From: Prorocentrum cordatum
Taxonomy: Eukaryota > Sar > Dinophyceae > Prorocentrales > Prorocentraceae
Assembly: GCA_963575745.1 (NCBI GenBank)
Contig: CAUYUJ010016700.1
Coordinates: forward strand, 124,087-175,349
Direction of reading: 5' to 3'
DNA length: 51,263 nucleotides
Shown here: in pieces, positions 51,100 to 51,263 of the stretch
How positions within the stretch are numbered: position 1 is the first letter of the stretch
Layout: the number at the start of each line of letters is the position of its first letter
Notes under the pieces: model-generated
What the model was told of the DNA's origin: nothing
Database searches by the model: none
Seen by the model: only the letters and a program-made list of their open reading frames with translations
Program-made: the position numbers and the translations under genes

Positions 51100-51263
51100 T
51101 GACATGTTGTTTCGCTCGGTTTTTGTTCCGCTGGTATGTTTCGCTCGTTTTTTTGTGTCGCTCGGCTTTGTTTCGCTCGAACTTGTTTTCACTTTAATGT
51201 TGTTTCGCTCGTTATTTTGTTGCACTCGCTTTCGTTCCGCTCGATTTTGTTTCGCTCGCTTTC
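51100..51263 (+). repeat. TTTCGCTCG minisatellite, runs off the window
   Basis: Irregular units of about 17-26 bp read TTGTTTCGCTCGNTTTT or TTCCGCTCG to the last base. The array continues beyond the window. Confidence 0.75.

Overview
The window looks like nuclear DNA from a GC-rich, repeat-bloated eukaryote. A dinoflagellate is my best guess; a haptophyte or another large-genome protist is possible. The reasons are the near absence of intact genes over 51 kb, the very long trinucleotide arrays, the stacked minisatellites and small inverted-repeat elements, a 100-N scaffold gap inside a TCC array, and one inferred intron with a GC donor and an AG acceptor followed by G, a splice style common in dinoflagellates. 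No rRNA, tRNA, spliced-leader sequence, CRISPR array or bacterial-type operon was recognised.

Protein-coding traces are few. A superfamily 1 helicase C-terminus lies on the minus strand at 40489-41180, with two exons and an in-frame stop. A shorter relative of its last exon lies at 24365-24507. Both sit in a segmental duplication (about 23885-24515 and 40015-40630) and both abut the same minisatellite family. Two unrecognised ORFs of ordinary composition are at 8999-9769 (plus) and 14345-15331 (minus, with a frame-shifted continuation to about 13936). Most other long open frames are artefacts of microsatellites or of tandem repeats whose period is a multiple of three.

Layout. 0-5.3 kb: a 196-bp hairpin, TCC arrays and several small transposon-like elements. 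5.6-9 kb: TCC/GGA, CCCACG, ATT and AGT microsatellites, then the first ORF. 9.8-17 kb: foldback elements, the second ORF, the scaffold gap and a palindromic element. 17.2-18.8 kb: the first copy of a composite element (head, 90-bp repeat array, GAT array, tail). 19.5-23.9 kb: GAT array, other minisatellites, a CTTGGGGCC-type degenerate minisatellite and a TA array. 23.9-26.1 kb: helicase fragment, 89-bp array and tail. 26.5-35.6 kb: roughly 1-kb units bounded by CAA arrays, a 32-bp array, a 63-bp array, a CAT array and another composite element. 35.7-47.9 kb: several further composite-element copies and a 102-bp array carrying the same tail in antisense. 48-51.3 kb: a 73-bp array, GAGGCT and GGAATCC minisatellites, then second copies of three small elements first seen at 1.4-3.5, 2.2 and 16.5 kb.

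The most interesting system is this composite element. A conserved head of about 55 bp, a variable tandem array with a GGAGCTCCCTATGGGGCCAC core, a GGA or GAT microsatellite, a hairpin-bearing tail of about 53 bp, a CAA-associated junction motif and further modules recur in largely the same order at many sites. The architecture resembles that of primate SVA elements, although no sequence kinship is implied. No replication enzyme is encoded, so mobility is inferred from dispersal and modular order only.
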